From Actibacterium sp. XHP0104 (lineage in GTDB: Bacteria; Pseudomonadota; Alphaproteobacteria; Rhodobacterales; Rhodobacteraceae), in assembly GCF_025751515.1 (NCBI RefSeq), contig NZ_JAOWLE010000001.1, positions 248,001 to 312,000 of the forward strand: a stretch of 64,000 nucleotides of DNA, in the 5' to 3' direction. The notes under the pieces are model-generated. The model did no database searches and was not told the origin of the DNA. It saw nothing but the letters and a program-made list of their open reading frames with translations. Position 1 is the first letter of the stretch. Every line of letters starts with the position of its first letter. Below, piece after piece: positions 28,013 through 38,000 of this stretch. The translations under genes were made by a program, and so were the position numbers.

Positions 28013-28516
28013 ATGCCGATCGAGTTCGTCCGGGCTGACATCACCACGCTGAACGTGGATGCGATCGTCAACGCCGCCAACCGCTCTTTGCGCGGGGGTG
28101 GCGGGGTCGATGGTGCGATCCATCGTGCGGCGGGGCCGGGTCTGCTGGACGAATGCCGAACCCTGGGCGGTTGCGAGACCGGCCAGGCCAAGATTACCGG
28201 CGGTTACGACCTGCCCGCGCGCCACGTGATCCATGTGGTCGGGCCGGTCTGGCAAGGCGGCGGGGCCGACGAGGACTCGCTGCTGGCCAGCTGCTATCGA
28301 AACGCGCTGGGCCTTGCGGAACGCAACGGTTGCCGGTCGATCGCCTTTCCGGCGGTTTCGACCGGAATATTCGGCTTTCCGCCGGATCAGGCCGCCCGCA
28401 TTGCCCTGCGAGAAGTCAAGAAAACTGAACTGCGCTGCCTGATGGTCTCGTTCGATGAACTGACCGAGTATCACCTGCAAGTCGCCGCAAAAGAGGAAGG
28501 ATTGCGCGATGTTTAA
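28013..28516 (+). CDS. Macrodomain protein, likely O-acyl-ADP-ribose deacylase
   Basis: The 167-residue protein is one complete macrodomain of the YmdB/MacroD type. [23 protein letters not shown] is the ADP-ribose loop with conserved Asn and Asp, [23 protein letters not shown] follows, and [17 protein letters not shown] is the phosphate loop. Such enzymes hydrolyse O-acetyl-ADP-ribose and mono-ADP-ribosylated targets. It lies inside the leucine operon, 11 bases after mccB and overlapping mccA by 8 bases, so it is translated with the carboxylase. GGGGGGCATC precedes ATG 28013. A role in clearing O-acyl-ADP-ribose from sirtuin action is inferred only. Confidence 0.93.
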   Translation: MPIEFVRADITTLNVDAIVNAANRSLRGGGGVDGAIHRAAGPGLLDECRTLGGCETGQAKITGGYDLPARHVIHVVGPVWQGGGADEDSLLASCYRNALGLAERNGCRSIAFPAVSTGIFGFPPDQAARIALREVKKTELRCLMVSFDELTEYHLQVAAKEEGLRDV

Positions 28517-30464
28517 CAAGATCCTGATTGCCAACCGGGGCGAGATCGCCTGCCGCGTGATCGAGAGCGCCCGCAAGCTGGGTGTGCAGACCGTGGCGGT
28601 GTATTCCGACGCCGATGCGGGCGCCAAGCATGTGGCGCTGGCCGATGAGGCGGTGCATATCGGCGCGCCCGCGCCTGCCGACAGCTATCTGCGCGGCGAT
28701 GCGATCATCAATGCGGCCCGTGTGACCGGGGCGCAGGCGATCCATCCGGGGTATGGCTTTCTGTCGGAAAACCCCGATTTCGTGGATGCGGTCGAGGCCG
28801 CGGGCCTGGTCTTTATCGGCCCCTCGGCCAGCGCCATTCGCGCCATGGGTCTGAAGGATGCCGCGAAAAAGCTGATGGAAGAGGCCGGCGTGCCGGTCGT
28901 GCCGGGCTATCACGGCGCCAACCAAGACCCCGAACACCTGTCGGGCGCGGCCGATGCGATCGGCTATCCGGTGCTGATCAAGGCTGTCGCCGGTGGCGGC
29001 GGCAAGGGGATGCGCCTGGTGACCAAGGCGTCCGAGTTCGCCGACGCTCTGGCCAGTGCCCGCGGCGAGGCCAAGACCGCCTTTGGCAACGAGGCCGTGC
29101 TGATCGAGAAATACATCGAAAAGCCGCGCCATATCGAATTGCAGGTCTTTGGCGATGGCGAGGATGCGGTACATCTGTTCGAACGCGACTGCTCGCTTCA
29201 GCGCCGCCACCAGAAGGTCATCGAAGAGGCCCCCGCGCCGGGCATGACCACCGAGATGCGCAATGCCATGGGCGAGGCCGCCGTGCGTGCCGCCAAGGCC
29301 ATCGGCTATAAGGGTGCGGGCACGGTCGAGTTCATCGTCGACGGATCCGAGGGTCTGCGCCCCGACCGGTTCTGGTTCATGGAAATGAACACCCGCCTTC
29401 AGGTCGAACATCCGGTGACCGAGGCGATCACCAATGTCGACCTGGTGGAATGGCAGCTGCGCGTGGCCTCGGGTGAGGCGCTGCCGGCGGCCCAGGATCA
29501 GATCAAGCTGACCGGCCACGCCTTTGAGGCCCGTCTTTATGCCGAGGACGTTCCGGCGGGCTTCCTGCCCTCGACCGGCACGCTGAGCCATCTGGAATTC
29601 AGCCCGATGGCCCGCAACGACAGCGGCGTGCGCGCAGGCGATACGATCAGCCCCTGGTATGACCCGATGATCGCCAAGATCATCACCCATGGGCCCACCC
29701 GCGAGATTGCGCTGGCGCGTCTGGCGCGGGCGCTGGACGAAACCCGCGTGGCCGGCTCGGTCACCAACCTGGCCTTCCTGGGCGCGCTGACGCGTCACAA
29801 GGGCTTTGCCGTGGGTGATGTCGATACCGGCCTGATCGCGCGCGATATCGACGGGCTGACCGCGCAGGCCGGGGCGACCCCGCGCCAGATGGCGCTGGCC
29901 GCTCTGGTTGCCACCGATCTGGTCGGCAACCGGCCCGCTATGTCGGGCTTTACCCTGTGGGATGCGCTGAACCGCACCGTCATGCTGGACCATGCGGGCG
30001 AACGCTTTGACGCCGTCATCAGGGCGCATAGCGCCGATTATTGCTCTGTCTGGGCGGGCGAGACCGAGGTCGAGGCCAAGCGCATCAACGGCAGCTGGCT
30101 GCTGGATGGCGAGCCCGCACCGGCATTCTCGCGCAATGGCGACACGATCACCGTGTTTGCCGATGCCGGGCATATCTTCCACGTCATCGACCCGATCAAT
30201 CAGGATGCGGGCGCCGGCGCGGCGGGCAATGTCATCGAGGCGCCGATGCCGGGCCTGGTCAAGGCGGTCTTCGTGGCCGAGGGCGATGTAGTCGAGGCCG
30301 GTCAGCGCCTGGCCATCCTCGAAGCCATGAAGATGGAGCACACCCTGACCGCCGGCCGTGACGGCACCGTGGCCGAGCTGTTGACCTCGGCCGGGGCGCA
30401 GGTCGAGGCCGGTGCGGCGCTGATCCGCCTGGCCGACGAAGACGAGGGCGAGGAGGCCGCATGA
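28509..30464 (+). CDS. mccA: 3-Methylcrotonyl-CoA carboxylase alpha (biotin-containing) subunit
   Basis: The 651 residues combine a biotin carboxylase ([18 protein letters not shown], glycine loop [25 protein letters not shown]), a linker/BT region, and a C-terminal biotinyl domain with [10 protein letters not shown], biotin Lys 608. It carboxylates its own biotin and works with MccB. It overlaps the macrodomain gene at the start and the GST gene by ATGA at the end. BirA at 50591 would biotinylate it. Confidence 0.95.
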   Translation: MFNKILIANRGEIACRVIESARKLGVQTVAVYSDADAGAKHVALADEAVHIGAPAPADSYLRGDAIINAARVTGAQAIHPGYGFLSENPDFVDAVEAAGLVFIGPSASAIRAMGLKDAAKKLMEEAGVPVVPGYHGANQDPEHLSGAADAIGYPVLIKAVAGGGGKGMRLVTKASEFADALASARGEAKTAFGNEAVLIEKYIEKPRHIELQVFGDGEDAVHLFERDCSLQRRHQKVIEEAPAPGMTTEMRNAMGEAAVRAAKAIGYKGAGTVEFIVDGSEGLRPDRFWFMEMNTRLQVEHPVTEAITNVDLVEWQLRVASGEALPAAQDQIKLTGHAFEARLYAEDVPAGFLPSTGTLSHLEFSPMARNDSGVRAGDTISPWYDPMIAKIITHGPTREIALARLARALDETRVAGSVTNLAFLGALTRHKGFAVGDVDTGLIARDIDGLTAQAGATPRQMALAALVATDLVGNRPAMSGFTLWDALNRTVMLDHAGERFDAVIRAHSADYCSVWAGETEVEAKRINGSWLLDGEPAPAFSRNGDTITVFADAGHIFHVIDPINQDAGAGAAGNVIEAPMPGLVKAVFVAEGDVVEAGQRLAILEAMKMEHTLTAGRDGTVAELLTSAGAQVEAGAALIRLADEDEGEEAA

Positions 30465-31123
30465 TCCGTCTGCATCATGTGCCGTTCTCGCGCTCGTTCC
30501 GGGTGCTGTGGCTGCTCGAGGCGCTGGGCCTTGATTTCGAGATCGTCGAATACAGCATCCGCGACGGGTCGTTGCGGGCGCCGGGCTATCTGTCGCATTC
30601 TCCGGCGGGGCGCGTGCCCGCGCTGGAAATCGACGGCATGGTGCTGAATGAAAGCGGGGCGATCGTGCAGTATCTGTGCGAACGCCACCCCGAATCCGGC
30701 TTTGGTCGCCCCGCCGGCCACCCGGAACGGGCGCGGTTTCTCGAGGCGATTCATTTCTCGGAAACCATGGGGACGCTGCTGGAGCAGCTGAACCTCAACC
30801 ACATCTTCCTGCGCCCGCCGGCCAAGCCCAGCCCGGCGGTGGTCAAGCTGAACACGCGGCGGCTGGAACAGACGCTGCGCGCCTTCCAGACGATGCTGGG
30901 TGATCAGGATTTCATATTGCCGTCAGGGTTTTCCGCGGCAGACATGATGATGGGCTTTAACATTTTCGAGGCCCCCTATTACGTGCGTTTCGACGATCTG
31001 CCCGGCCTTGTGGCCTATCGCGCCCGGCTTGAGGCGCAGCCGTCCTATGCTCCGGCGCGGGCGCGCGACGGTCAGCAGGATTTCTTTACGCAGGATTTCT
31101 ACCCGATACCGGAAGAGGGCTGA
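30461..31123 (+). CDS. Glutathione S-transferase family protein
   Basis: The 220-residue protein has an N-terminal thioredoxin-like GST domain ([31 protein letters not shown], with the GSH-binding LNESGAIVQYLCERH about 64-79) and a helical C-terminal domain. It is translationally coupled to mccA by a 4-base overlap and stops 3 bases before hmgL. In this operon it may detoxify reactive enoyl or glutaconyl thioesters or aldehydes (inference). Confidence 0.92.
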   Translation: MIRLHHVPFSRSFRVLWLLEALGLDFEIVEYSIRDGSLRAPGYLSHSPAGRVPALEIDGMVLNESGAIVQYLCERHPESGFGRPAGHPERARFLEAIHFSETMGTLLEQLNLNHIFLRPPAKPSPAVVKLNTRRLEQTLRAFQTMLGDQDFILPSGFSAADMMMGFNIFEAPYYVRFDDLPGLVAYRARLEAQPSYAPARARDGQQDFFTQDFYPIPEEG

Positions 31124-31126
31124 GAC

Positions 31127-31993
31127 ATGGGTGAATATGTCGAGATTTTCGAAGTAGGGCCGCGCGACGGGCTGCAGAATGAGAAACGCCTGATCCCGGC
31201 GGCGGAAAAGATCGCGCTGATCGACACGCTGTCGGGTGCGGGGTTCCGCCGGATCGAGGTCGCCAGTTTCGTCAGCCCCAAATGGGTGCCGCAGATGGCC
31301 GACGGGGCCGAAGTGCTGGCCGGGATCACCCGCGCGGCGGGCGTATCCTACGCGGCGCTGACGCCGAACCTGCAAGGGTTCCAGCGCGCGGTTCAGGCCC
31401 GTGCCGACGAGATCGCGATTTTCGGCTCGGCGTCTGAGGGCTTCAGCCGCGCCAATATCAACGCCACGATCGAGGAAAGCCTGGAACGCTTTGCCCCGGT
31501 GGCCGAGGCGGCGGTCGAAGAGGGCATTCCGGTGCGCGGTTATATCAGCTGCGTCACCGATTGCCCCTATGACGGCGCGACCGATCCGGCGCAGGTGGCC
31601 CGCGTGGCCGAACGGCTGCTGGCACTGGGCTGCTACGAGATCAGCCTGGGCGACACGATCGGCAAGGGCACGCCCGAAACCATCACCGCCATGCTGCGCG
31701 CCGTGCTGGACGTGGTGCCGGCAGAGCGCATCGCCGGGCATTACCACGACACCGGCGGCCGGGCGCTGGACAATATCGAGGCCTCTCTGGCGCAGGGCGT
31801 GCGGGTGTTCGATGCCGCCGTCGGCGGGCTGGGCGGCTGCCCCTATGCCAAGGGCGCGACCGGGAACGTTGCGACCGAAGCCGTGGCCGCGCGGCTGGCC
31901 GAGCTGGGCTATGAGACCGGGCTGAACGCCGGCGTGATCGCGCGTGCGGCCGAAATGGCGCGGATGATGCGCGCCCCCGCCGCAGACGAATAA
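31127..31993 (+). CDS. hmgL: Hydroxymethylglutaryl-CoA lyase
   Basis: The enzyme cleaves 3-hydroxy-3-methylglutaryl-CoA to acetyl-CoA and acetoacetate, the last step of leucine breakdown. The 288-residue TIM-barrel protein has EVGPRDGLQNEK, ISLGDTIGKGTP with metal and substrate residues, HYHDTGG metal histidines, and the flexible lid GLGGCPYAKGATGN with catalytic Cys 238. It lies between the GST gene (3 bases) and the hydratase gene (19 bases). Confidence 0.97.
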   Translation: MGEYVEIFEVGPRDGLQNEKRLIPAAEKIALIDTLSGAGFRRIEVASFVSPKWVPQMADGAEVLAGITRAAGVSYAALTPNLQGFQRAVQARADEIAIFGSASEGFSRANINATIEESLERFAPVAEAAVEEGIPVRGYISCVTDCPYDGATDPAQVARVAERLLALGCYEISLGDTIGKGTPETITAMLRAVLDVVPAERIAGHYHDTGGRALDNIEASLAQGVRVFDAAVGGLGGCPYAKGATGNVATEAVAARLAELGYETGLNAGVIARAAEMARMMRAPAADE

Positions 31994-32012
31994 GGGACAA
32001 GGATACCAGGCC

Positions 32013-32798
32013 ATGAGCGACATTCTGACTATCGAGACCGATTCCCGCGGCGTCGCGGTGATGACCCTGAACCGCGCCGACCGGCACAACGCGCTGTCGT
32101 CGGACCTGATGGATGCCCTGACGCAGGCCGCGGCCGATCTGGGTGCCGACCCGTCGGTGCGCGTGGTCGTTCTGGCCGGGGCAGGGGAAAGCTTTTGCGC
32201 TGGCGGCGATCTGCGCTGGATGGCGCAGCAGTTCGAGGCCGGCCCTGATCAGCGTGACGCCGCCGCGCGCAAGCTGGCCAACATGCTTTATGCGCTGAAC
32301 ACCATGCCCAAGCCGCTGATCGGCCGCGTGCATGGCCAGGCCTTTGGCGGTGGCGTCGGCATGATGTGCGTCTGTGACATTGCCATCGGTGTCGAGGGCG
32401 CCAAGTTCGGCCTGACCGAGACCAAGCTGGGCCTGATCCCGGCCACGATCGGCCCCTATGTCATGGCCCGCATGGGCGAGGCGCGGGCGCGCCGGGTGTT
32501 CATGTCGGCCCGGCTGTTCGATGCCGCCGAGGCGCGCGAGCTGGACCTGCTGGCGCGGGTCGTGCCGGCTGAGGAACTGGACGCCGCCATCGAGGCCGAA
32601 GTGCGCCCCTATCTGTCGGTTGCGCCGGGGGCGGTGGCTGCGGCCAAGGCCCAGCTGCGCGGCCTGGGCATGCCGATCGACAGTACTGTCATCGACCGTT
32701 CGGTGGCGCAGCTGACCGAGCGCTGGGCCAGCGCCGAGGCGCAAGAGGGCATCAAGGCCTTTTTCGACCGCAGCAAGCCCTCCTGGGTCTCGAAATAG
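32013..32798 (+). CDS. Crotonase family hydratase, probable methylglutaconyl-CoA hydratase
   Basis: The 261-residue crotonase-fold protein has the oxyanion loops SFCAGGDLRWM and GQAFGGGVGMMCVCDIAI, then KFGLTETKLGLIPATIGPYV with the conserved Glu. Its position at the end of ivd-mccBA-hmgL makes it the obvious candidate for hydrating 3-methylglutaconyl-CoA to HMG-CoA (LiuC/AUH role), the only step otherwise missing. Substrate assignment rests on context. It is the last gene of the operon. Confidence 0.88.
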   Translation: MSDILTIETDSRGVAVMTLNRADRHNALSSDLMDALTQAAADLGADPSVRVVVLAGAGESFCAGGDLRWMAQQFEAGPDQRDAAARKLANMLYALNTMPKPLIGRVHGQAFGGGVGMMCVCDIAIGVEGAKFGLTETKLGLIPATIGPYVMARMGEARARRVFMSARLFDAAEARELDLLARVVPAEELDAAIEAEVRPYLSVAPGAVAAAKAQLRGLGMPIDSTVIDRSVAQLTERWASAEAQEGIKAFFDRSKPSWVSK

Positions 32799-32866
32799 GC
32801 TGATCGGCCACTGCATCTGGTGAATCACTCGCCCTTTGCGGGGCGCGCCCGCAATATTTTGCAATG

Positions 32867-32892
32867 TTTCGGCATACATTCGTGTGCCGAAA
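32867..32892 (+). repeat. Inverted repeat after the leucine operon
   Basis: TTTCGGCA ... TGCCGAAA (arms 32867-32874 and 32885-32892, 10-base loop) lies about 70 bases after the operon. It is followed by an A+T-rich stretch with no clear U tract. It may terminate the operon or serve as a site upstream of nuoA. Confidence 0.5.
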
Positions 32893-32937
32893 ACGCATTT
32901 TCATGAAAACTAAGCGTCCTGTTAGCGCCGCCTTCGG

Positions 32938-32966
32938 TTGACCCGGCCATGTGCGGAGAGTAAACC
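32938..32966 (+). promoter_or_regulatory. Candidate promoter of the nuo operon
   Basis: TTGACC (32938-32943) and TAAACC (32961-32966) are 17 bases apart; the -35 is good, the -10 weak. The start would lie near 32973, about 45 bases before nuoA. Confidence 0.4.
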
Positions 32967-33018
32967 GGCAACAAGATGACAGGCGCCGCGCGAGTCCGGC
33001 CAAAGAGGGAGACCAGCC

Positions 33019-33384
33019 TTGGAAGATCTGCTGCGAGAGTATCTGCCAATCATCATTTTCCTTGCTATGGCTGTTGCGTTGGGGCTGGTTCTGCTGCTGG
33101 CCGCCTTCGTTCTGGCCGTGCGCAACCCCGACCCCGAAAAGACTTCGGCCTATGAGTGCGGGTTCAACGCCTTTGATGACGCGCGGATGAAGTTCGACGT
33201 GCGCTTCTACCTGGTGTCGATCCTGTTCATCATCTTCGACCTTGAAATCGCGTTTCTTTTCCCCTGGTCGGTGTCGTTCGGCGACATGAGCGACGTGGGG
33301 TTCTGGTCGATGATGGTTTTCCTGGCCGTGCTGACCATCGGCTTTGCCTATGAGTGGAAAAAAGGAGCCCTGGAATGGGAGTGA
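33019..33384 (+). CDS. nuoA: NADH-quinone oxidoreductase subunit A
   Basis: NuoA is a three-helix membrane subunit of complex I. The 121 residues show [39 protein letters not shown], the family signature. The only sensible start is TTG at 33019 ([10 protein letters not shown]), with GAGGGAG well placed upstream; the first in-frame ATG is inside the first membrane helix. It opens the 14-gene nuo operon and overlaps nuoB by 10 bases. Confidence 0.96.
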   Translation: MEDLLREYLPIIIFLAMAVALGLVLLLAAFVLAVRNPDPEKTSAYECGFNAFDDARMKFDVRFYLVSILFIIFDLEIAFLFPWSVSFGDMSDVGFWSMMVFLAVLTIGFAYEWKKGALEWE

Positions 33385-33908
33385 GCACCAACGCCAATAC
33401 TGCTGGCGCTGACCGCGAACATGGTGTGCAGCTTCTTAACAAAGAGCTGCAGGACAAGGGTTTCATCCTTACCTCGACCGAAGACATCATCAACTGGGCG
33501 CGCACCGGCTCGCTGCACTGGATGACCTTTGGTCTGGCTTGCTGCGCCGTCGAGATGATGCACACCTCGATGCCGCGCTACGATCTCGAACGCTGGGGCA
33601 CCGCCCCGCGCGCCAGCCCGCGTCAGTCGGACCTGATGATCGTGGCCGGCACGCTGACCAACAAGATGGCCCCCGCGCTGCGTAAGGTTTACGACCAGAT
33701 GCCCGAGCCGCGCTACGTGATCTCGATGGGCTCGTGCGCCAATGGCGGCGGCTATTACCACTATTCCTATTCCGTTGTGCGTGGCTGCGACCGGGTTGTG
33801 CCGGTTGATGTCTATGTGCCGGGCTGCCCCCCGACCGCCGAGGCGCTGGTTTACGGCATCCTGCAACTGGCGCGCAAAATCCGCCGCACCGGCACGATTG
33901 CGAGGTAA
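33375..33908 (+). CDS. nuoB: NADH-quinone oxidoreductase subunit B
   Basis: NuoB holds the terminal 4Fe-4S cluster N2 that reduces quinone. The 177 residues include the cluster ligands in [28 protein letters not shown] and [13 protein letters not shown] 33375 lies inside the end of nuoA with AAAGGAG just upstream, implying coupled translation. Confidence 0.97.
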   Translation: MGVSTNANTAGADREHGVQLLNKELQDKGFILTSTEDIINWARTGSLHWMTFGLACCAVEMMHTSMPRYDLERWGTAPRASPRQSDLMIVAGTLTNKMAPALRKVYDQMPEPRYVISMGSCANGGGYYHYSYSVVRGCDRVVPVDVYVPGCPPTAEALVYGILQLARKIRRTGTIAR

Positions 33909-33911
33909 GCG

Positions 33912-34514
33912 ATGACCGAGGCCCTGAACGAGCTTGGCGCCCATATCAGCCTGAAACGCCCCGATGCGGTGGTCGGCTATGAGATCGCCTTTGGCGAGCT
34001 GAATGTCGATGTCACCCTGGCCGGCCTGGTCGAGCTGATCGATTTCCTGAAGACCGACGCCACCTGCCGGTTCTCGACCTTGGTCGACATCACCGCGGTG
34101 GACTACCCCCAGCGCGAGGCGCGCTTTGACGTGGTGTATCACTTCCTGTCGATGTACCAGAACCACCGCATCCGCCTGCGGGTCGCGGTGCGCGAGGACG
34201 ACATGGTGCCGTCGATCGTCGATGTGCACCCCGCCGCCAACTGGTTCGAGCGCGAAGTCTTCGACATGTTCGGGATCATCTTCACCGGCCACCCGGATCT
34301 GCGCCGCCTGCTGACCGATTACGGTTTCCGCGGCCATCCGCTGCGCAAGGATTTCCCGACCACCGGCTATATCGAAGTTCGCTATGACGAAGAGCAAAAG
34401 CGCGTCGTCTACGAACCGGTCAGCCTGGTGCAGGAATACCGCCAGTTCGATTTCATGAGCCCGTGGGAAGGGGCCGAATACATCCTTCCCGGCGATGAAA
34501 AGACCGGCGCCTGA
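33912..34514 (+). CDS. nuoC: NADH-quinone oxidoreductase subunit C
   Basis: NuoC is part of the peripheral arm next to NuoD. The 200-residue protein has the 30-kDa subunit signature ([11 protein letters not shown]-like text: [29 protein letters not shown]) and GHPLRKDFP. NuoC and NuoD are separate here, unlike the fused NuoCD of enterobacteria, with a small extra gene between them. Confidence 0.97.
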   Translation: MTEALNELGAHISLKRPDAVVGYEIAFGELNVDVTLAGLVELIDFLKTDATCRFSTLVDITAVDYPQREARFDVVYHFLSMYQNHRIRLRVAVREDDMVPSIVDVHPAANWFEREVFDMFGIIFTGHPDLRRLLTDYGFRGHPLRKDFPTTGYIEVRYDEEQKRVVYEPVSLVQEYRQFDFMSPWEGAEYILPGDEKTGA

Positions 34515-34527
34515 GGACGGAACATAA

Positions 34528-34884
34528 ATGATGGGCAAGACACGCAAGATGATGATCACCGACCGGCAAGACGATGCCGGCCTTGATCATGCCTGCGTGG
34601 CCGTGGCCGCGGGCCGCACCTGCCTTAATGCTGACATAACTGAAACCTATGATGTGCGGGATGAGGGGCGTCTGGAACGGATGGCCAAGATGGCTGTTTG
34701 CAAGCGCTTTACGACCGTGCTGCGTGACCTGATGGTGCGCAGCCATTCCCGCGTCGGCACCTGTGCGGCCGACGTGCAGGGCGCGCTTATCCGCATCACC
34801 CAAGGGTTTCACCTGCTTTACAACTGCAAGGCCGACCTGGGCCGTATCCCCGCCATGCGGGGCGAATACAGGGTAGGGGTGTAA
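34528..34884 (+). CDS. Hypothetical protein between nuoC and nuoD
   Basis: A 118-residue soluble protein starts at ATG 34528 (or 34531) behind GAGGACGGAAC and ends 2 bases before nuoD. It has four cysteines and many Met and Arg near the N-terminus, with no signal, membrane helix or family I recognise. Codon use looks less biased than in the nuo genes. The close fit between nuoC and nuoD argues it is translated. Confidence 0.65.
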   Translation: MMGKTRKMMITDRQDDAGLDHACVAVAAGRTCLNADITETYDVRDEGRLERMAKMAVCKRFTTVLRDLMVRSHSRVGTCAADVQGALIRITQGFHLLYNCKADLGRIPAMRGEYRVGV

Positions 34885-34886
34885 GG

Positions 34887-36104
34887 ATGATGGACGGAAA
34901 TTTCGACGACGCTCTGACTGGCGAGCAGAAGATCCGCAACTTCAACATCAACTTCGGGCCGCAGCACCCTGCGGCGCACGGCGTGCTGCGGATGGTTCTC
35001 GAGCTGGACGGTGAAATCGTCGAGCGTGCCGACCCGCATATCGGCCTGCTGCATCGCGGCACCGAAAAGCTGATGGAAAGCCGCACCTATCTGCAGAACC
35101 TGCCCTATCTCGACCGTCTGGATTACGTGGCCCCGATGAACCAGGAACATGCCTGGTGCCTGGCCATCGAAAAGCTGACCGGCGTGGAAATCCCGCGCCG
35201 CGCGTCGCTGATCCGAGTTCTGTATTCGGAAATCGGCCGTATCCTAAACCACCTGCTGAACGTGACCACCCAGGCCATGGACGTGGGCGCGCTGACCCCG
35301 CCGCTGTGGGGCTTTGAAGAGCGTGAAAAGCTGATGGTGTTCTACGAGCGCGCCTGTGGCGCCCGTCTGCACGCCGCCTATTTCCGCCCCGGCGGTGTTC
35401 ACCAGGATCTGCCGCCCGAGTTGCTGAACGACATCGAGGAATGGTGCGATCCCTTCCTGGGCGTGCTGGATGACCTGGACGGCCTGCTGACCGAGAACCG
35501 GATCTTCAAGCAGCGCAACGCCGATATCGGCATCATCACCGAAGAAGATATCCTGAACTGGGGTTATTCGGGCGTCATGGTGCGTGGTTCGGGCCTGGCC
35601 TGGGACCTGCGTCGTTCGCAGCCCTATGAATGCTATGACGAATTCGATTTCCAGATCCCGATCGGCAAGAACGGCGACTGCTATGATCGCTACCTGTGCC
35701 GCATGGAAGAAATGCGCCAGTCGGTTCGCATCATCCGCCAGGCCATCGACAAGCTGCGTGCCCCCGAAGGGCAGGGCGACGTTCTGGCCCGCGGCAAGCT
35801 GACACCGCCGAAGCGCGCGGACATGAAGACCTCGATGGAGGCTCTGATCCACCACTTCAAACTGTATACCGAAGGCTTCCATGTGCCTGCCGGCGAGGTT
35901 TACGCCGCCGTCGAGGCGCCCAAGGGCGAGTTCGGCGTCTACATGGTGGCCGATGGCACCAACAAGCCCTACCGCGCCAAGCTGCGCGCGCCGGGCTTCC
36001 CGCATCTTCAGTCGATGGATTACGTGGCCAAGGGCCACCAGCTGGCCGACGTGTCGGCGATCATCGGCACAATGGACATCGTGTTCGGAGAGATCGACCG
36101 TTGA
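34887..36104 (+). CDS. nuoD: NADH-quinone oxidoreductase subunit D
   Basis: NuoD (49-kDa subunit, 405 residues) forms the quinone pocket with NuoB. Visible blocks are [53 protein letters not shown] and the C-terminal DIVFGEIDR. Length and ending are standard. ATG 34887 follows GTAAGG. Confidence 0.98.
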   Translation: MMDGNFDDALTGEQKIRNFNINFGPQHPAAHGVLRMVLELDGEIVERADPHIGLLHRGTEKLMESRTYLQNLPYLDRLDYVAPMNQEHAWCLAIEKLTGVEIPRRASLIRVLYSEIGRILNHLLNVTTQAMDVGALTPPLWGFEEREKLMVFYERACGARLHAAYFRPGGVHQDLPPELLNDIEEWCDPFLGVLDDLDGLLTENRIFKQRNADIGIITEEDILNWGYSGVMVRGSGLAWDLRRSQPYECYDEFDFQIPIGKNGDCYDRYLCRMEEMRQSVRIIRQAIDKLRAPEGQGDVLARGKLTPPKRADMKTSMEALIHHFKLYTEGFHVPAGEVYAAVEAPKGEFGVYMVADGTNKPYRAKLRAPGFPHLQSMDYVAKGHQLADVSAIIGTMDIVFGEIDR

Positions 36105-36222
36105 TCAATCGCGCCGGACATAAACGGAATGTTGGGTGGGGACCCACTGGGCAGGGGCGTTTCGCGCCGCTGGCCCGCAATCTGTGCGTCGGTATGACCG
36201 TGCGCGCAAAGGAGATGGACCC

Positions 36223-36534
36223 ATGAAACTCAAGACCATTCCCAGTGTTCTGGCGCTGTCGGCTCTTCTGGCCGCCCCTGCCTTTGCCCAGGATACCTCG
36301 GCCAGCCAATATGTTCCCACCGAGGACGAGCTGGACGTTGTGCGCGTTGCGCTGACCAAGATCGGCTGCACCGTCGAAACCGAAGACCAGGCTGCCCTGG
36401 TCGAAGAATACACCGGCTATGATGCGGCGTCGCTTGAGGCGATCGTCGATCTGCTGCGGATTTATCAGGAAGTCGTGGATGCCACCAATGACACGGGTGG
36501 GATCACGCTAGTCTCGGGAGATTGTGCCGTCTAA
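36223..36534 (+). CDS. Small exported protein between nuoD and nuoE
   Basis: A 103-residue protein with a clear signal peptide ([22 protein letters not shown], cleavage before QDTSA) and a short acidic, helical mature part with two cysteines (KIGCTVE and SGDCAV). AAAGGAGATGG precedes ATG 36223. Its TAA overlaps the nuoE ATG by one base, so the two are coupled. It is periplasmic, so it cannot touch the cytoplasmic arm of complex I directly. No recognised family. Confidence 0.8.
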   Translation: MKLKTIPSVLALSALLAAPAFAQDTSASQYVPTEDELDVVRVALTKIGCTVETEDQAALVEEYTGYDAASLEAIVDLLRIYQEVVDATNDTGGITLVSGDCAV

Positions 36535-37607
36535 TGCTGCGCCGTTTGCACCATGAACAACCCGACAGCTTCGAGTTTACCCCGGCCAACCTGGCCTGGG
36601 CCGAAGCTTGGATAAGCAAATACCCCGAAGGCCGCCAGGCCAGCGCGATCATTCCGCTGCTTTGGCGTGCTCAGGAACAGGAAGGGTGGCTGACCCGTCC
36701 GGCAATCGAATACGTGGCCGACATGCTTGGCATGGCCTATATTCGTGCGCTCGAGGTGGCCACCTTTTACTTCATGTTCCAGCTTACCCCTACGGGGTCG
36801 GTTGCTCATGTGCAGATTTGCGGCACGACGTCCTGCATGATCTGCGGCGCCGAAGATCTGATCGCGGTGTGCCGCGAAAAGATCGCGGACAAGCCCTTTA
36901 CGGTGTCTGCCGATGGCAAGTTCACCTGGGAAGAGGTGGAATGCCTGGGTGCCTGCACCAACGCGCCGATGGCGCAGATCGGCAAGGATTTCTACGAGGA
37001 TCTCACCGCCGCCAAGCTGGCCGAGATCCTGGACAAGATGGCATCGGGCGAAGTGCCGGTGCCGGGTCCGCAGAATGGACGCTATTCGTGTGAACCGATT
37101 GGCGGCCTGACCGCCCTGAAGGAATTCACCAGCGGCCAGACCCAGTATAACGCCTCGGTGCAGCGCGCCGTGGATCTGGGCGATACGGTCAAGCGCATCG
37201 ACGGCACCGAAGTGCCGATCCTGACGCCCTGGCGTCGCGATGGCGGTGCTGCCGTGGCCACGAAACCCGCCGCAGCCAAACCCGCCCCTGCCAAAGCTGC
37301 CCCCGCGGCCGCCGCGGAAGGTGTGCGCCCGGCTGCGCTGGCAGAGGCCCGCGAGGGCGGCGCCGACGATCTGAAACAGATCAAGGGTGTCGGCCCCGCG
37401 CTGGAGCAGCAGCTCAACGAGCTGGGCTTTTACCATTTCGATCAGATCGCCGCATGGACCGCCGCAGAAGTGGCCTGGGTTGATGAGAACCTGATCAAGT
37501 TCAAAGGCCGGGTCAGCCGCGATGGCTGGGTCGATCAGGCGAAGATTCTGGCTGCCGGTGGGCAGACCGAGTTTTCGAAGAAAGTGAAAGAAGGCGACGT
37601 ATACTGA
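36534..37607 (+). CDS. nuoE: NADH-quinone oxidoreductase subunit E with C-terminal helix-hairpin-helix extension
   Basis: NuoE carries the 2Fe-2S cluster N1a beside NuoF. Residues 10-175 are the standard thioredoxin-like subunit, with cluster ligands C96, C101, C137 and C141 ([10 protein letters not shown] and CLGAC). The protein then continues to 357 residues, against about 160-240 usually: an Ala/Pro/Lys-rich linker (about 238-265) and a helix-hairpin-helix-like module (about 276-345, [21 protein letters not shown]). The latter fold normally binds DNA or protein. It starts within the stop of the previous gene (TAATG). Confidence 0.95.
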   Translation: MLRRLHHEQPDSFEFTPANLAWAEAWISKYPEGRQASAIIPLLWRAQEQEGWLTRPAIEYVADMLGMAYIRALEVATFYFMFQLTPTGSVAHVQICGTTSCMICGAEDLIAVCREKIADKPFTVSADGKFTWEEVECLGACTNAPMAQIGKDFYEDLTAAKLAEILDKMASGEVPVPGPQNGRYSCEPIGGLTALKEFTSGQTQYNASVQRAVDLGDTVKRIDGTEVPILTPWRRDGGAAVATKPAAAKPAPAKAAPAAAAEGVRPAALAEAREGGADDLKQIKGVGPALEQQLNELGFYHFDQIAAWTAAEVAWVDENLIKFKGRVSRDGWVDQAKILAAGGQTEFSKKVKEGDVY

Positions 37608-37765
37608 GCTGAAAACAGCCAGGGTCTGGGGGACAGAAACGTGACAGTCGTTTGGGGGCAACGGGGCAACCCGATTTGCAAGGCCAAAGCCGCAACCGGC
37701 ACTTTGGCCCCCATGCTGTCGTCCAAGACCTGTGCAGGGATCGGCCGATGACGGGTGTGGGAGCT

Positions 37766-37990
37766 ATGAACCGCGACGAGGAACAGCAACAGGCGTTCGC
37801 ACGCAAGGGCCGCATGGTGGCCCTGGTGATGGCGGGCGCGGTTCTGCTCTGGCTGGCGGCTCAGTGGTTGGGCGGCTATTTCGGTCTGCCACCGCGCTAT
37901 GTCTTCCTGTTCGATTTTGCCGCGCTGGCGGCGCTGTTTTGGGCGCTGGTGGTGACTAATCAGATCTGGCGCGACAGCCGGAAGAAGTGA
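37766..37990 (+). CDS. Small DUF5337-like membrane protein
   Basis: A 74-residue protein with two hydrophobic helices ([21 protein letters not shown] and [18 protein letters not shown]), a charged N-terminus and a basic tail, resembling the DUF5337 proteins found in Rhodobacteraceae nuo operons. I chose ATG 37766, which has GTGGGAGC upstream, over ATG 37748. It ends 10 bases before nuoF. Confidence 0.8.
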   Translation: MNRDEEQQQAFARKGRMVALVMAGAVLLWLAAQWLGGYFGLPPRYVFLFDFAALAALFWALVVTNQIWRDSRKK

Positions 37991-38000
37991 GGGTAAGCTG

